Shown piece after piece: positions 8,135-14,726 of a stretch of 18,236 nt of DNA (its first letter is position 1; every line of letters starts with the position of its first letter). Made by a program: the position numbers and the translations under genes. The stretch is from assembly GCA_964609975.1 (NCBI GenBank), contig CAZSTR010000033.1:1-18236 (forward strand). The letters are read 5' to 3'. The DNA comes from UBA5905 sp964609975. GTDB lineage: Bacteria > Bacillota > Clostridia > Oscillospirales > Acutalibacteraceae. A model generated the notes under the pieces. The model was not told the DNA's origin. It made no database searches and saw nothing but the letters and a program-made list of their open reading frames with translations.

Positions 8135-8140
8135 ATTATA
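8135..8140 (-). promoter_or_regulatory. Probable promoter (-10) of the lepB-rbgA-thrC operon
   Basis: The minus strand reads TGC-TATAAT, an extended -10 element, located just after the rplS terminator. The -35 position 17 bases upstream falls in a T-rich stretch with poor match. Transcription would begin near 8128, leaving a leader of about 70 nt before the first signal peptidase gene. The rplS promoter has the same GTGCTATAAT string. Confidence 0.6.
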
Positions 8141-8164
8141 GCACATTCCGCAGAAAAAGAAAAG

Positions 8165-8194
8165 AAAAAAAGGAGCTTTTCAGCTCCTTTTTTT
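8165..8194 (-). terminator. Intrinsic terminator of rplS
   Basis: AGGAGCT and AGCTCCT (8171-8177 and 8182-8188) form a 7-bp GC-containing stem extended by A/T pairs, with a 4-base loop. On the minus strand it is followed by a T-rich tail. It lies 14 bases after the rplS stop and before the promoter of the next operon. The plus strand also shows a T-run, so it could work in both directions. Confidence 0.85.
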
Positions 8195-8207
8195 CAAGAA
8201 ATGCAAA

Positions 8208-8552
8208 TTATTTGATGAGCTCTTTAACCTTCGAAGCCTTGCCCACGCGATCGCGCAGATAATACAGCTTGCTGCGACGAACCTTACCGTTGCGAACCAC
8301 CTTCACAGCGGCCACATTGGGGCTATGCAACGGGAACACACGCTCAACGCCGACGCCATAGGACACGCGGCGCACGGTGAAGGTCTCGGCCACGCCGCTG
8401 CCCTTCTTCGCAATCACAGTGCCCTCAAAGGCCTGGATACGCTCGCGGTCACCCTCGCGGATTTTCACATCCACGCGGACGGTGTCACCGACGCAGAAAG
8501 AAGGAGCGCTCTCCTTCACGCTGTCGCTGGCAATCAATTTCAATGCATCCAT
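8208..8552 (-). CDS. rplS: 50S ribosomal protein L19
   Basis: A 114-residue protein matching L19 throughout. Landmarks are the FCVGDTVRVDVKI region (19-31), RERIQAFEGTVIAKKG (36-51), the VRRVSYGVGVERVFPLHSP segment in the middle and the basic RRSKLYYLRDRVGKA near the C-terminus. L19 sits at the interface of the two ribosomal subunits. The start at ATG 8552 is set by AGGAGG eight bases upstream. It is monocistronic here, with its own promoter, leader and terminator, upstream of the lepB-rbgA operon, a neighbourhood common in Firmicutes. Confidence 0.97.
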   Translation of the reverse strand: MDALKLIASDSVKESAPSFCVGDTVRVDVKIREGDRERIQAFEGTVIAKKGSGVAETFTVRRVSYGVGVERVFPLHSPNVAAVKVVRNGKVRRSKLYYLRDRVGKASKVKELIK

Positions 8553-8683
8553 TCTAACTTCCTCCTAAAATTTTCAGACATTCTTGCCGCAAAAAACGCG
8601 GTAGAGGACTGCCCGCTTTAATGTCGTGCTTTCGCCTGGCATTAACCCCCACAGAGATCAAAATCCCCGCGGCTCAAAAACAC
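8553..8683 (-). ncRNA. Structured 5' leader of rplS, candidate L19 autoregulatory leader
   Basis: About 130 nt lie between the predicted transcription start and rplS. On the minus-strand RNA a 10-bp hairpin (with G-U pairs) forms at 8649-8672 with a UUUG loop. A GCGAAAGC mini-hairpin follows. A closing stem GACAUU/AAUGUC then pairs 8620-8625 with 8577-8582. Inside that stem a CCGC can pair either with an upstream GCGG or with a downstream GCGG, giving two exclusive folds close to the ribosome binding site. L19 leaders regulated by the protein are known in low-GC Gram-positives; I could not match the consensus from memory, so the assignment is inference. Confidence 0.45.
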
Positions 8684-8690
8684 TTTGGGT

Positions 8691-8719
8691 ATTATAGCAC
8701 ATACTCTTTCAAAATGCAA
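8691..8719 (-). promoter_or_regulatory. Strong SigA-type promoter of rplS
   Basis: On the minus strand TTGCAT (8714-8719) is followed by exactly 17 bases and a perfect TATAAT (8691-8696), with TG-C directly before the -10. Transcription should start near 8683. The -35 sits inside the small palindrome AAATGC-AA-GCATTT as read on the plus strand (8712-8725). Confidence 0.85.
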
Positions 8720-8726
8720 GCATTTT

Positions 8727-8750
8727 TTTGCGAAAAAAGATTTTCGCAAA
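8727..8750 (-). repeat. Perfect inverted repeat between ylmC and the rplS promoter
   Basis: TTTGCGAAAA and TTTTCGCAAA (8727-8736 and 8741-8750) are perfect 10-base complements around a 4-base loop. It lies just downstream of the YlmC-like gene. On the minus strand the stem is followed by A residues rather than T, so it is a poor intrinsic terminator in the direction of the gene. It may be a weak terminator, an RNA-stabilising hairpin, or a binding site for a dimeric regulator upstream of rplS. Confidence 0.45.
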
Positions 8751-8771
8751 GCTATTATTTTTACGAAGGCG

Positions 8772-9074
8772 TCAGCGGAATATGCCGCCGAGAATTTGCG
8801 GCCCTTTCTTCGGGCGGCAACAGCCGCCGCCGGGCGGACAGGTATAGTTCACCAGCACCGTTTCCTCCCCGATGACCTCGATATTCTTCCAATGAATTAC
8901 AATATCCGGCTCCCGCCCCATCAGCCCGCACAGCTTCGGCCGTCCATAAATTACAATCGCCACCAGCTGTGCCGTGCAGGTGTCCACCTCCACATCGTCC
9001 ACAAAGCCCAAACGCACGCCGTCCGAAACATTGATGACCTCTTTATCATGCAGATCCGTAATCCGTGCTATCAT
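8772..9074 (-). CDS. YlmC/YmxH family PRC-barrel sporulation protein
   Basis: A 100-residue protein. The N-terminal 75 residues form a PRC-barrel-like domain of the YlmC/YmxH type: ITDLHDKEVINVSDGVRLG (5-23), DDVEVD (26-31) and the strand AQLVAIVIYG (35-44). The family is found in spore-forming Firmicutes and its genes are linked to sporulation, but the molecular role is unknown. This copy adds a glycine/cysteine-rich tail (Cys79, Cys85, Cys86) that could bind metal or form disulfides. The start at ATG 9074 follows AGGGGG by about 8 bases. It stands alone between the sugar-acid operon and rplS, 73 bases after the SDR gene, and may be read through from that operon. Confidence 0.85.
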   Translation of the reverse strand: MIARITDLHDKEVINVSDGVRLGFVDDVEVDTCTAQLVAIVIYGRPKLCGLMGREPDIVIHWKNIEVIGEETVLVNYTCPPGGGCCRPKKGPQILGGIFR

Positions 9075-9084
9075 TTTTCAACAC

Positions 9085-9096
9085 CCCCTGTTGGGG
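9085..9096 (-). promoter_or_regulatory. Hairpin covering the ribosome binding site of the YlmC-like gene
   Basis: The minus-strand RNA reads CCCC-AACA-GGGG, where the GGGG is the ribosome binding site of the gene starting at 9074. If it folds, translation initiation would be hindered. It is short (4 bp, extendable by weak pairs). Confidence 0.3.
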
Positions 9097-9107
9097 CATA
9101 TATATGT

Positions 9108-9139
9108 GCCGGCAGGGACAAACATTCATCCTCGCCGGC
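9108..9139 (-). repeat. GCCGGC inverted repeat after the SDR gene
   Basis: Two copies of the palindrome GCCGGC (9108-9113 and 9134-9139) can pair across a 20-base spacer, with partial extension inside. It lies directly after the stop of the SDR gene and could mark the 3' end of the sugar-acid operon transcript. No T-run follows, so it is not a clear intrinsic terminator. Confidence 0.3.
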
Positions 9140-9147
9140 GCAATCGC

Positions 9148-9882
9148 TCACTGAATTCCTTTTCCGCCGTCCACAAAAAGGCTTTGGCCGGTGATATATC
9201 GCCCTGCCTCCGAGCAAAGCAGGCTCACCGCTCCGGCGCAATCCTCCGGCTCACCATAAAAGCCCACCGGAATGCTGTCGGTGACCTTTTTCGCATAGTC
9301 CGGGTCGGCAAGCGCCTCCACATTGCGGTCGGTATAAATCACACCCGGCGCCACATTGTTCACGGTGATGCCATCCTTCGCCAGCTGAAGAGCGAGGGAG
9401 CGCACCATATTTGTCTGCGCCGCCTTGCTGGCGGAATACACCAGCATATCCGGATGGGGCTTCGCCTCCTGCACTGAGCCGACGGTGACAATCCGCCCCC
9501 AGCCCTTCTCCCGCATATAGGGCACCACCTGCTGAATGAGCAGCATAGACGCGAGAAAATTACAATTCATCTGGGTATAAAAATCCGCGACGGTGATTTC
9601 CTCCCATTTTTTCTTGATCTGCACCGAGGCGTTGAGCACCAGCACATCTACCGATCCCATTGCCTTTCCCAGTTCAAGAGCGCTGGCTTCATCGCACAAA
9701 TCCGCGCACAGCACCGTAGCTGTTCCGCCGTTTTTCTCGATTTCCGCCTTGGTTTCCAGCGCCTTTTCCCGGTTGCCGGCGCAATGCACCACCACCTCAT
9801 AGCCATCCTGCGCCAATCGGCAGGCGATCGCCCGCCCAATTCCACGGGAGGAGCCGGTGACCAGCGCCCGTTTCTTCTCCAT
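9148..9882 (-). CDS. SDR-family NAD(P)-dependent oxidoreductase, probable sugar or sugar-acid dehydrogenase
   Basis: A 244-residue classical short-chain dehydrogenase. It has the Rossmann glycine motif TGSSRGIG (9-16), NAS at 84-86 where most members have NAG, catalytic Ser136 (VGSVQ), Tyr149 and Lys153 (YSASK), and the PGVIYT and FVDGGKG ends. An Asn-Arg pair (37-38) after the second strand hints at NADP(H). I chose ATG 9882 because AGGAGG lies 7 bases before it; an ATG two codons upstream directly abuts that site. It is the last gene of the sugar-acid operon, 2 bases after the lactonase. The likely reaction is oxidation of a sugar to its lactone, as in oxidative hexose and pentose pathways; reduction of a keto acid (KduD- or gluconate-5-dehydrogenase-like) is the main alternative. 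Confidence 0.85.
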   Translation of the reverse strand: MEKKRALVTGSSRGIGRAIACRLAQDGYEVVVHCAGNREKALETKAEIEKNGGTATVLCADLCDEASALELGKAMGSVDVLVLNASVQIKKKWEEITVADFYTQMNCNFLASMLLIQQVVPYMREKGWGRIVTVGSVQEAKPHPDMLVYSASKAAQTNMVRSLALQLAKDGITVNNVAPGVIYTDRNVEALADPDYAKKVTDSIPVGFYGEPEDCAGAVSLLCSEAGRYITGQSLFVDGGKGIQ

Positions 9883-9884
9883 GC

Positions 9885-10835
9885 TCATTCCTCCTCATAA
9901 AAGCAGATACTCAACAGACCTTTTTCCACGAAAATGCGGTCTAACAGCCGAGCGGACGGGCCGGACAGGTCAATCAGCCCCAAATAGCCGTCCTCATTCG
10001 TCACAAGCATCCGATCATCCGCCAGCGCAAAATCCCGCGGAGAATGACCGCCACAGGGAATGGATTCCAAAAACTCCAGTCTCTCCCCATCCACCGCGAA
10101 GCGGGAAATGCAATCCGCACCCCGATGGGAAATATACAGGTTCTTTCCATCCAGGCGGATGGCCGCCGCCGTGGAGCCGGAAAAATCGCCCGGAGGCGCA
10201 TAGGTTCTTCGCCGCTCCAGCCGCCCCTCGGAATAGCTAAAAACGGTCACCGTGTTCCCCATCTCGTTCACACAATAGACCCATTTCCCATCCGCAGAAA
10301 ACACCAAATGGCGGGCGCCTTGTCCGGCGGGAACGGTGGCGCGCGCCACCTCTCTCAGCGATCGGTCATAGGTGAACACCGTATCCAGGCCCAAATCACA
10401 ACAAAGAATGTATCCGTCCGGCGCTTTTCCGGCAAAATGGGTGTGGGGTGCCTCCTGGCGGGACGCATCCAAGCCGTGCCCTTCGTGCGTCACCAGCCCG
10501 CCGGGGATTTTCGCCACGCTTCCGGAAAGATAGTTCGCCACATAGGCCGTCTCCCCCTCCACACACACATGACAGGGAACGACGCCGCCGGTGGACACAG
10601 GCGGGCGTACATTTGTCAGGCTTCCGTCTGCGGCAATGTCGCAAGCTACCAGCCCACCCTCATGGGTCTCCCGGTCGATCTCTCGCAGAATAACATAAGC
10701 CTTTTTGCCCTCAATCGCCATATACATCGGCCGATCCAGCGGCAATCGATCACGAAAGGATAGCGTACCGTTCTCCAGAACATAGTGATACACTCCGCCC
10801 GCTGCGTCGCAGGCGCAAGCATAGACATGCTTCAT
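9885..10835 (-). CDS. Seven-bladed beta-propeller lactonase (6-phosphogluconolactonase-like)
   Basis: A 316-residue protein of the Pgl/YkgB lactonase family (usually 330-350). Diagnostic segments are PCHVCVEGETAYVANYLSGSV (split at 87-106), HTHFAG (131-136), GQGARHLVFSADGKWVYCVNE (starting at 171) and GGHSPRDFAL (262-271), spread over repeated propeller blades. The family hydrolyses sugar lactones to the open aldonic acids. No signal peptide is seen, so it acts in the cytoplasm. The start at ATG 10835 has AGGAG 9 bases upstream. It lies between the keto-deoxygluconate kinase and the SDR, so the product of the SDR (a lactone) is its likely substrate. Whether the natural substrate is phosphorylated cannot be told; no glucose-6-phosphate dehydrogenase gene is adjacent. 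Confidence 0.85.
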   Translation of the reverse strand: MKHVYACACDAAGGVYHYVLENGTLSFRDRLPLDRPMYMAIEGKKAYVILREIDRETHEGGLVACDIAADGSLTNVRPPVSTGGVVPCHVCVEGETAYVANYLSGSVAKIPGGLVTHEGHGLDASRQEAPHTHFAGKAPDGYILCCDLGLDTVFTYDRSLREVARATVPAGQGARHLVFSADGKWVYCVNEMGNTVTVFSYSEGRLERRRTYAPPGDFSGSTAAAIRLDGKNLYISHRGADCISRFAVDGERLEFLESIPCGGHSPRDFALADDRMLVTNEDGYLGLIDLSGPSARLLDRIFVEKGLLSICFYEEE

Positions 10836-10880
10836 AGGCTTTTCTCCTCACGCATAGCATCATTTCTGTGTTTTATCGTT

Positions 10881-11903
10881 TTATCTCTGCACCCGGCCGG
10901 AGCCATCGCCCCCGGCCAACTTCTCCACCTCGGCCACCGTCACCCGATTATAATCGCCCTCCACCGAATGCTTGAGGGCGCTGGCGGCAACGGCAAATCC
11001 AATCGCCTCGGCCGTTGACTTCCCTTGCAGGAGGGCATAAATCAGCCCCGCACCGAAGCTGTCTCCGCCGCCCACGCGATCCACGATATGCAGAGAATAT
11101 TCCTTCGAAAAAACGAAATCCGTGCCGTCATACAACATACCGGCCCAGTTGTTGTCGCTGGCAGAAATAGAGGTGCGCAGGGTGATCGCCACCTTTTCGA
11201 AGCCGAAGCGCTCCACCAGCTGGCGCGCCACCGAGCGATAGCCGTCCTTGTTCAGCTTTCCGCCATAGATGTCGGTGTTTTCTGCCTCGATGCCAAACAC
11301 GTCCTTGGCGTCCTCCTCGTTGGCGATACAAACATCCACATAGCCGCACAGCTCCGTCATAGCCTTACGCGCCGCCTCCCGCGTCCAAAGCTTTCCGCGA
11401 TAATTCAAATCGCAGGAGATTTTCACGCCCTTTTCCTTCGCCTTTTGGCAGGCGCGCTTGCAGATTTCCACCAAATTCTCGCCGAGAGCCGGAGTGATGC
11501 CGGTGAAATGGAACCAGTCCGCCCCCTCAAAGATCGCATCCCAGTCAAAATCCTCCAACGCCGCCTGCTGAATGGCTGAATTGGCCCGGTCATAAATGCA
11601 AACCGAGCTACGCTGGGACGCGCCCTTTTCCAGAAAATAGATGCCAACCCGTTCGCCGCCCCGCACAATCTGGGAGGTGTCCACACCGAAATAGCGCAGG
11701 CTGTTCACCGCCGCCTGTCCAATGGCATGGGTGGGCAGCTTCGTCACGAATGTGCTGTCCAGCCCGAAATTCGCCAGCGACACCGCCACATTGGCCTCGC
11801 CTCCACCGAAGGTCGCCTGCATCTGGTCGTTCTGAAAAAAACGATAATATCCGTTGGGCGCCAGGCGCAGCATCAGCTCGCCAAAGGTCACAACCTTACT
11901 CAT
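10881..11903 (-). CDS. kdgK: 2-keto-3-deoxygluconate kinase, PfkB family
   Basis: A 340-residue PfkB/ribokinase-fold sugar kinase. TFGGGEANVAVSLANFG (31-47) is the N-terminal PfkB signature, and DRVGGGDSFGAGL (275-287) is the C-terminal one with catalytic base Asp281. FGELMLRLAP (7-16), RFFQND (21-26) and DLNYRGKLW (165-173) resemble KDG kinases closely. It should phosphorylate 2-keto-3-deoxygluconate (or a related keto-deoxy acid) to the 6-phosphate with ATP. The gene overlaps the upstream aldolase by 8 bases, with GGAGGAG before ATG 11903, so kinase and aldolase are coupled. That pairing supports the KDG assignment over fructokinase or ribokinase. Confidence 0.88.
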   Translation of the reverse strand: MSKVVTFGELMLRLAPNGYYRFFQNDQMQATFGGGEANVAVSLANFGLDSTFVTKLPTHAIGQAAVNSLRYFGVDTSQIVRGGERVGIYFLEKGASQRSSVCIYDRANSAIQQAALEDFDWDAIFEGADWFHFTGITPALGENLVEICKRACQKAKEKGVKISCDLNYRGKLWTREAARKAMTELCGYVDVCIANEEDAKDVFGIEAENTDIYGGKLNKDGYRSVARQLVERFGFEKVAITLRTSISASDNNWAGMLYDGTDFVFSKEYSLHIVDRVGGGDSFGAGLIYALLQGKSTAEAIGFAVAASALKHSVEGDYNRVTVAEVEKLAGGDGSGRVQR

Positions 11904-12459
11904 TGTTTTTCTCCTCCATTTTCTCCAACGCTTCCTTCACGAAAAAGCTTCCGCCCACAGCGGCAACCCGGTCGAAGGCCAAAAACTCGTCGATATTTTT
12001 CCGGTCCACCCCGCCGGTCGGGATAAATTTCACCTGGGGGAAGGGTGCGGACAGCGCCTTCAGCGCCGCCAGCCCGCCATAGATATTCGCGGGGAAAAAC
12101 TTTACCGTGGTGATGCCCAGCTCCAGTGCCTGCATGATTTCCGTCGGGGTCACACAGCCGGGATAATAGGGCACCCCTTTCCGGCGGCAAAGCTTCGCTA
12201 CCGCCACCGACAGACCCGGCGACACAATAAACTGAGCGCCGGCCTTCAACGCCCGACGGCACTGGACAGCGTTGATGACCGTCCCCGCACCGATGGACAT
12301 TTCCGGATAATGCCGACAGGCATATTCAATAGCCTCCGCGGCACAGTCGGTGCGGAAGGTGATTTCAGCACAGTGGATTCCTCTTGCCTGCAGGGCTGAC
12401 AAAATTCGGTCGGTCTCCGCCAGCTCCCGAATCACCACAACTGGAATGTTTTTTTCCAT
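11896..12459 (-). CDS. kdgA: KDPG/KHG-type aldolase (2-keto-3-deoxy-6-phosphogluconate aldolase)
   Basis: A 187-residue class I aldolase of the Eda family (usually about 205). AEITFRT (31-37) carries the catalytic Glu32 and phosphate-binding Arg36, GAGTV is at 57-61, SPG at 80-82, VKFFPA (119-124) has the Schiff-base Lys120, and PTGGV (147-151) the hydroxyl Thr148. It cleaves KDPG into pyruvate and glyceraldehyde 3-phosphate. ATG 12459 is chosen because AAAGGAG lies 8 bases upstream; a TTG eight codons earlier is possible but has no such site. The N-terminus is short compared with E. coli Eda, but all active-site residues are present. It lies 20 bases after the RraA-family gene and overlaps the kinase gene. 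Confidence 0.92.
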   Translation of the reverse strand: MEKNIPVVVIRELAETDRILSALQARGIHCAEITFRTDCAAEAIEYACRHYPEMSIGAGTVINAVQCRRALKAGAQFIVSPGLSVAVAKLCRRKGVPYYPGCVTPTEIMQALELGITTVKFFPANIYGGLAALKALSAPFPQVKFIPTGGVDRKNIDEFLAFDRVAAVGGSFFVKEALEKMEEKNNE

Positions 12460-12479
12460 AGCAGTTTCTCCTTTCGTTA

Positions 12480-13394
12480 TCAAAGGGCGGTTTGGGTATC
12501 GTTGGGATCCCCATTGCGCGCCATGTCATATTCCTTCGACCAATCCAGGTTCCGATAGGCTTCGCCCCGCGGGTCAGTTCGAATCCACTCCAAAAGCAAA
12601 TCCAGCATATCCTCGCTCCAGGTATTCTTGTCGATTTGCGCTGTGGTGAAGCGCCCCTGACAAATCATTTCGAAGCCAAAATCATCCTTCACATGAGTTT
12701 TCGCCGCGCCGTCCACCACATCGGCCACCAGATGGGCGGGGATGAACAGAACGCCGCCGCCGGCGCCGAAAACCACATCGCCGGGCAGGCACACCGCGCC
12801 GCCGAAGGAGGTGATGTCATTCCAATCCTTCATGACGAACTCCCGAATGGGGGTCGGGTCAATGCCTCGATAATACACCTGCACATCCGGCACGGTTTTC
12901 ATCTGCTCCACATCGCGAATTCCGCCCCAAACCACCGCGCCGCCGGTTTTCGTGCGGTTATGCAAGGCGGTGGTGAGGTTTCCGCCAAGAAAGGTGCCCT
13001 TGTAGATTTTGTCATACATATCGCAGACCACCACGTCCCGCTCATACAGATGGTCCACAACCCACTGGTTATAGTTGCCCTGAAGGCCGTCCTCCGCACC
13101 GCGGCCAAACTGCACATCATGCAAATCGGGACGCGTGGGGCAATAGGTGCAGGTCACCGCCCGCCCCACAAGCTTTCGCCCGTCATCATGGAGCGTTTTG
13201 AGCGGCGCTTCGCCGCCGCCCACGAACTGGTGCTCATAGCCCAGCACAAAAATGGGCTTCCACACCTCCTCCAGCGTCATCCCGTAGAGGGCATCCAGAT
13301 ATTTGTCCGCCACCTTCGGGCGACCATCCGGCAACCGCTCCCCCTTCCACAGCGGGGTCAGCGCAATGATTTTTTCCCGGTCGTTGAAATTCAT
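12480..13394 (-). CDS. Enlarged RraA-family protein (aldolase/lyase-like), function unknown
   Basis: A 304-residue protein whose core resembles the RraA / 4-hydroxy-4-methyl-2-oxoglutarate aldolase family. It has LVGRAVTCTYCP (75-86), a DMYDKIYKGTFLGGNLTTA segment (125-143) and, about 20 residues later, GAVVWGGIRDVEQM (152-165) with the Arg160-Asp161 pair used for metal and substrate binding. PGDVVFGAGGGVLFIP (204-219) is also typical. It is longer than common members (160-230): about 60 residues are added at the N-terminus and about 60 at the C-terminus, and GGN stands where aldolases have GE. The family includes metal-dependent pyruvate aldolases and oxaloacetate decarboxylases, so a role in splitting or decarboxylating a keto acid of this pathway is plausible but unproven. 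It lies 15 bases after the GH10 gene. Confidence 0.75.
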   Translation of the reverse strand: MNFNDREKIIALTPLWKGERLPDGRPKVADKYLDALYGMTLEEVWKPIFVLGYEHQFVGGGEAPLKTLHDDGRKLVGRAVTCTYCPTRPDLHDVQFGRGAEDGLQGNYNQWVVDHLYERDVVVCDMYDKIYKGTFLGGNLTTALHNRTKTGGAVVWGGIRDVEQMKTVPDVQVYYRGIDPTPIREFVMKDWNDITSFGGAVCLPGDVVFGAGGGVLFIPAHLVADVVDGAAKTHVKDDFGFEMICQGRFTTAQIDKNTWSEDMLDLLLEWIRTDPRGEAYRNLDWSKEYDMARNGDPNDTQTAL

Positions 13395-13409
13395 AACCCA
13401 TCCTATCCT

Positions 13410-14702
13410 TTACACAATTACTTCCTTGCCGTCGGCGTCCAGCAGAGCGGTATAGGCTTTACCGTCCACGGTGATTTCGTATTCGCCATAAAAGCCTCGG
13501 AATTCAAGTCGACCCTCGGCGGATACTTCCCCTTCGAGAGAGGTGCTCCATTCTTTGTTTATCAGGTTATCCAGCACATCATAGGCAGGCTTGCGACTCA
13601 TATCGAAGCGCAGCAGACCGCCCCCGCACCGGTTTTCGCCCTCGTTCGAACCAAGAGGCGCATAGGCGGCATAGCCATCCACCAGATTCCACCAGACAAT
13701 GCTTTTCATATTGCGCGTGGCGAACCAGGTTTTATACAGCTTTTCTACCAGATATGCCTGAACCTCCTCGTTTTCTGCCTTTTGGCCGCTTCCGGGAATG
13801 GTGATCTCGGAAATGTGCATGGGCAGGTCATAGCGGTCATAAATATCCAGCACATCCACCATCGCCCGTACATCCAGATAAATATCCCGCATTCCCCAGC
13901 CCTCCATCTCCTCAGTGGGGCAGAAAATGTGATATTGCAGGCCGATTTCGTCGAAGGGAATTCCCCGGCGGATGAAGTCCTGCAGCTGCATATTAAAGGC
14001 CATATATTTGCCCTCAGTGCGATAATCCCGCCAGATGGCTTCGTTGGTTTCGTTGAGAATTTTTCGATTGCGGGGGAAATATTTTTCGCCCAGCCGGAGA
14101 CCGTATTCGTCATAATCCGGGAACAGTCGCTCCGCTCCGAAGCGATAGTTACTGGCACTTTCGTTGACAATGTCGAAGGAGGGGATTTTATCCCCATAGG
14201 CATCGGCGATTTCCCGGAAACGGCGCTCCAGAATTTCCTTTCGCACCTCCGGAGTATAGCGCGCCAGCCAATCGGGCACAAAATTGTTCCAGGTCAGGCA
14301 GTGTCCCTTCGGCTCGATTCCATATTCCCGGCAAAAGCGCAGGCAGGTGTCAGGAGCCGGGCGGCGATAGATGAACGCACTATCCTCTCCCATGCGCAAG
14401 CGCCCCTCCTCCGGCTCGAAATCCGACCAGTAAAAGGGAACCACCGCCTGGTTGAAAACCTTGGCGAATTCCTTCTTATAGATTTCTTCCTTTTCCGGCT
14501 TTTCGAAGCTTCCCAGCATGAAGGCCGTTGTGCCGAAATAAAAGGCATGCTTTTTCAGGCGGACGGAGACCTTTTTCCCCGCGGCTTCAGGGATATGCAG
14601 CGTGAAATTCCCTTTGCGGTATTTTTCGATGCCCGCCGCATTGCGCTCCTCCAGCCATTCCTCGTTTTTCAGGAAATGCTCCAACACATAATTACGGTTC
14701 AT
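13410..14702 (-). CDS. Glycoside hydrolase family 10 protein, cytoplasmic xylanase-like
   Basis: A 430-residue protein with a small N-terminal beta region (about 30-55) followed by a GH10 TIM barrel. Catalytic residues are in place: acid/base Glu181 in FDIVNE and nucleophile Glu299 in HISEIT, with QYH (256-258) and WWNLVDG (337-343) also typical. GHCLTWNNFVPDWL (133-146) matches the GH10 substrate-cleft strand, but Asn replaces the His that normally follows the Trp. There is no signal peptide, cell-wall anchor or obvious binding module, so it should act inside the cell on imported oligosaccharides. The start at ATG 14702 has GGGAGG upstream. It sits 24 bases after the dehydratase gene. The real glycan may not be plain xylan. 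Confidence 0.85.
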   Translation of the reverse strand: MNRNYVLEHFLKNEEWLEERNAAGIEKYRKGNFTLHIPEAAGKKVSVRLKKHAFYFGTTAFMLGSFEKPEKEEIYKKEFAKVFNQAVVPFYWSDFEPEEGRLRMGEDSAFIYRRPAPDTCLRFCREYGIEPKGHCLTWNNFVPDWLARYTPEVRKEILERRFREIADAYGDKIPSFDIVNESASNYRFGAERLFPDYDEYGLRLGEKYFPRNRKILNETNEAIWRDYRTEGKYMAFNMQLQDFIRRGIPFDEIGLQYHIFCPTEEMEGWGMRDIYLDVRAMVDVLDIYDRYDLPMHISEITIPGSGQKAENEEVQAYLVEKLYKTWFATRNMKSIVWWNLVDGYAAYAPLGSNEGENRCGGGLLRFDMSRKPAYDVLDNLINKEWSTSLEGEVSAEGRLEFRGFYGEYEITVDGKAYTALLDADGKEVIV

Positions 14703-14726
14703 CGGCTTTTCCTCCCTTTCTCCGTT

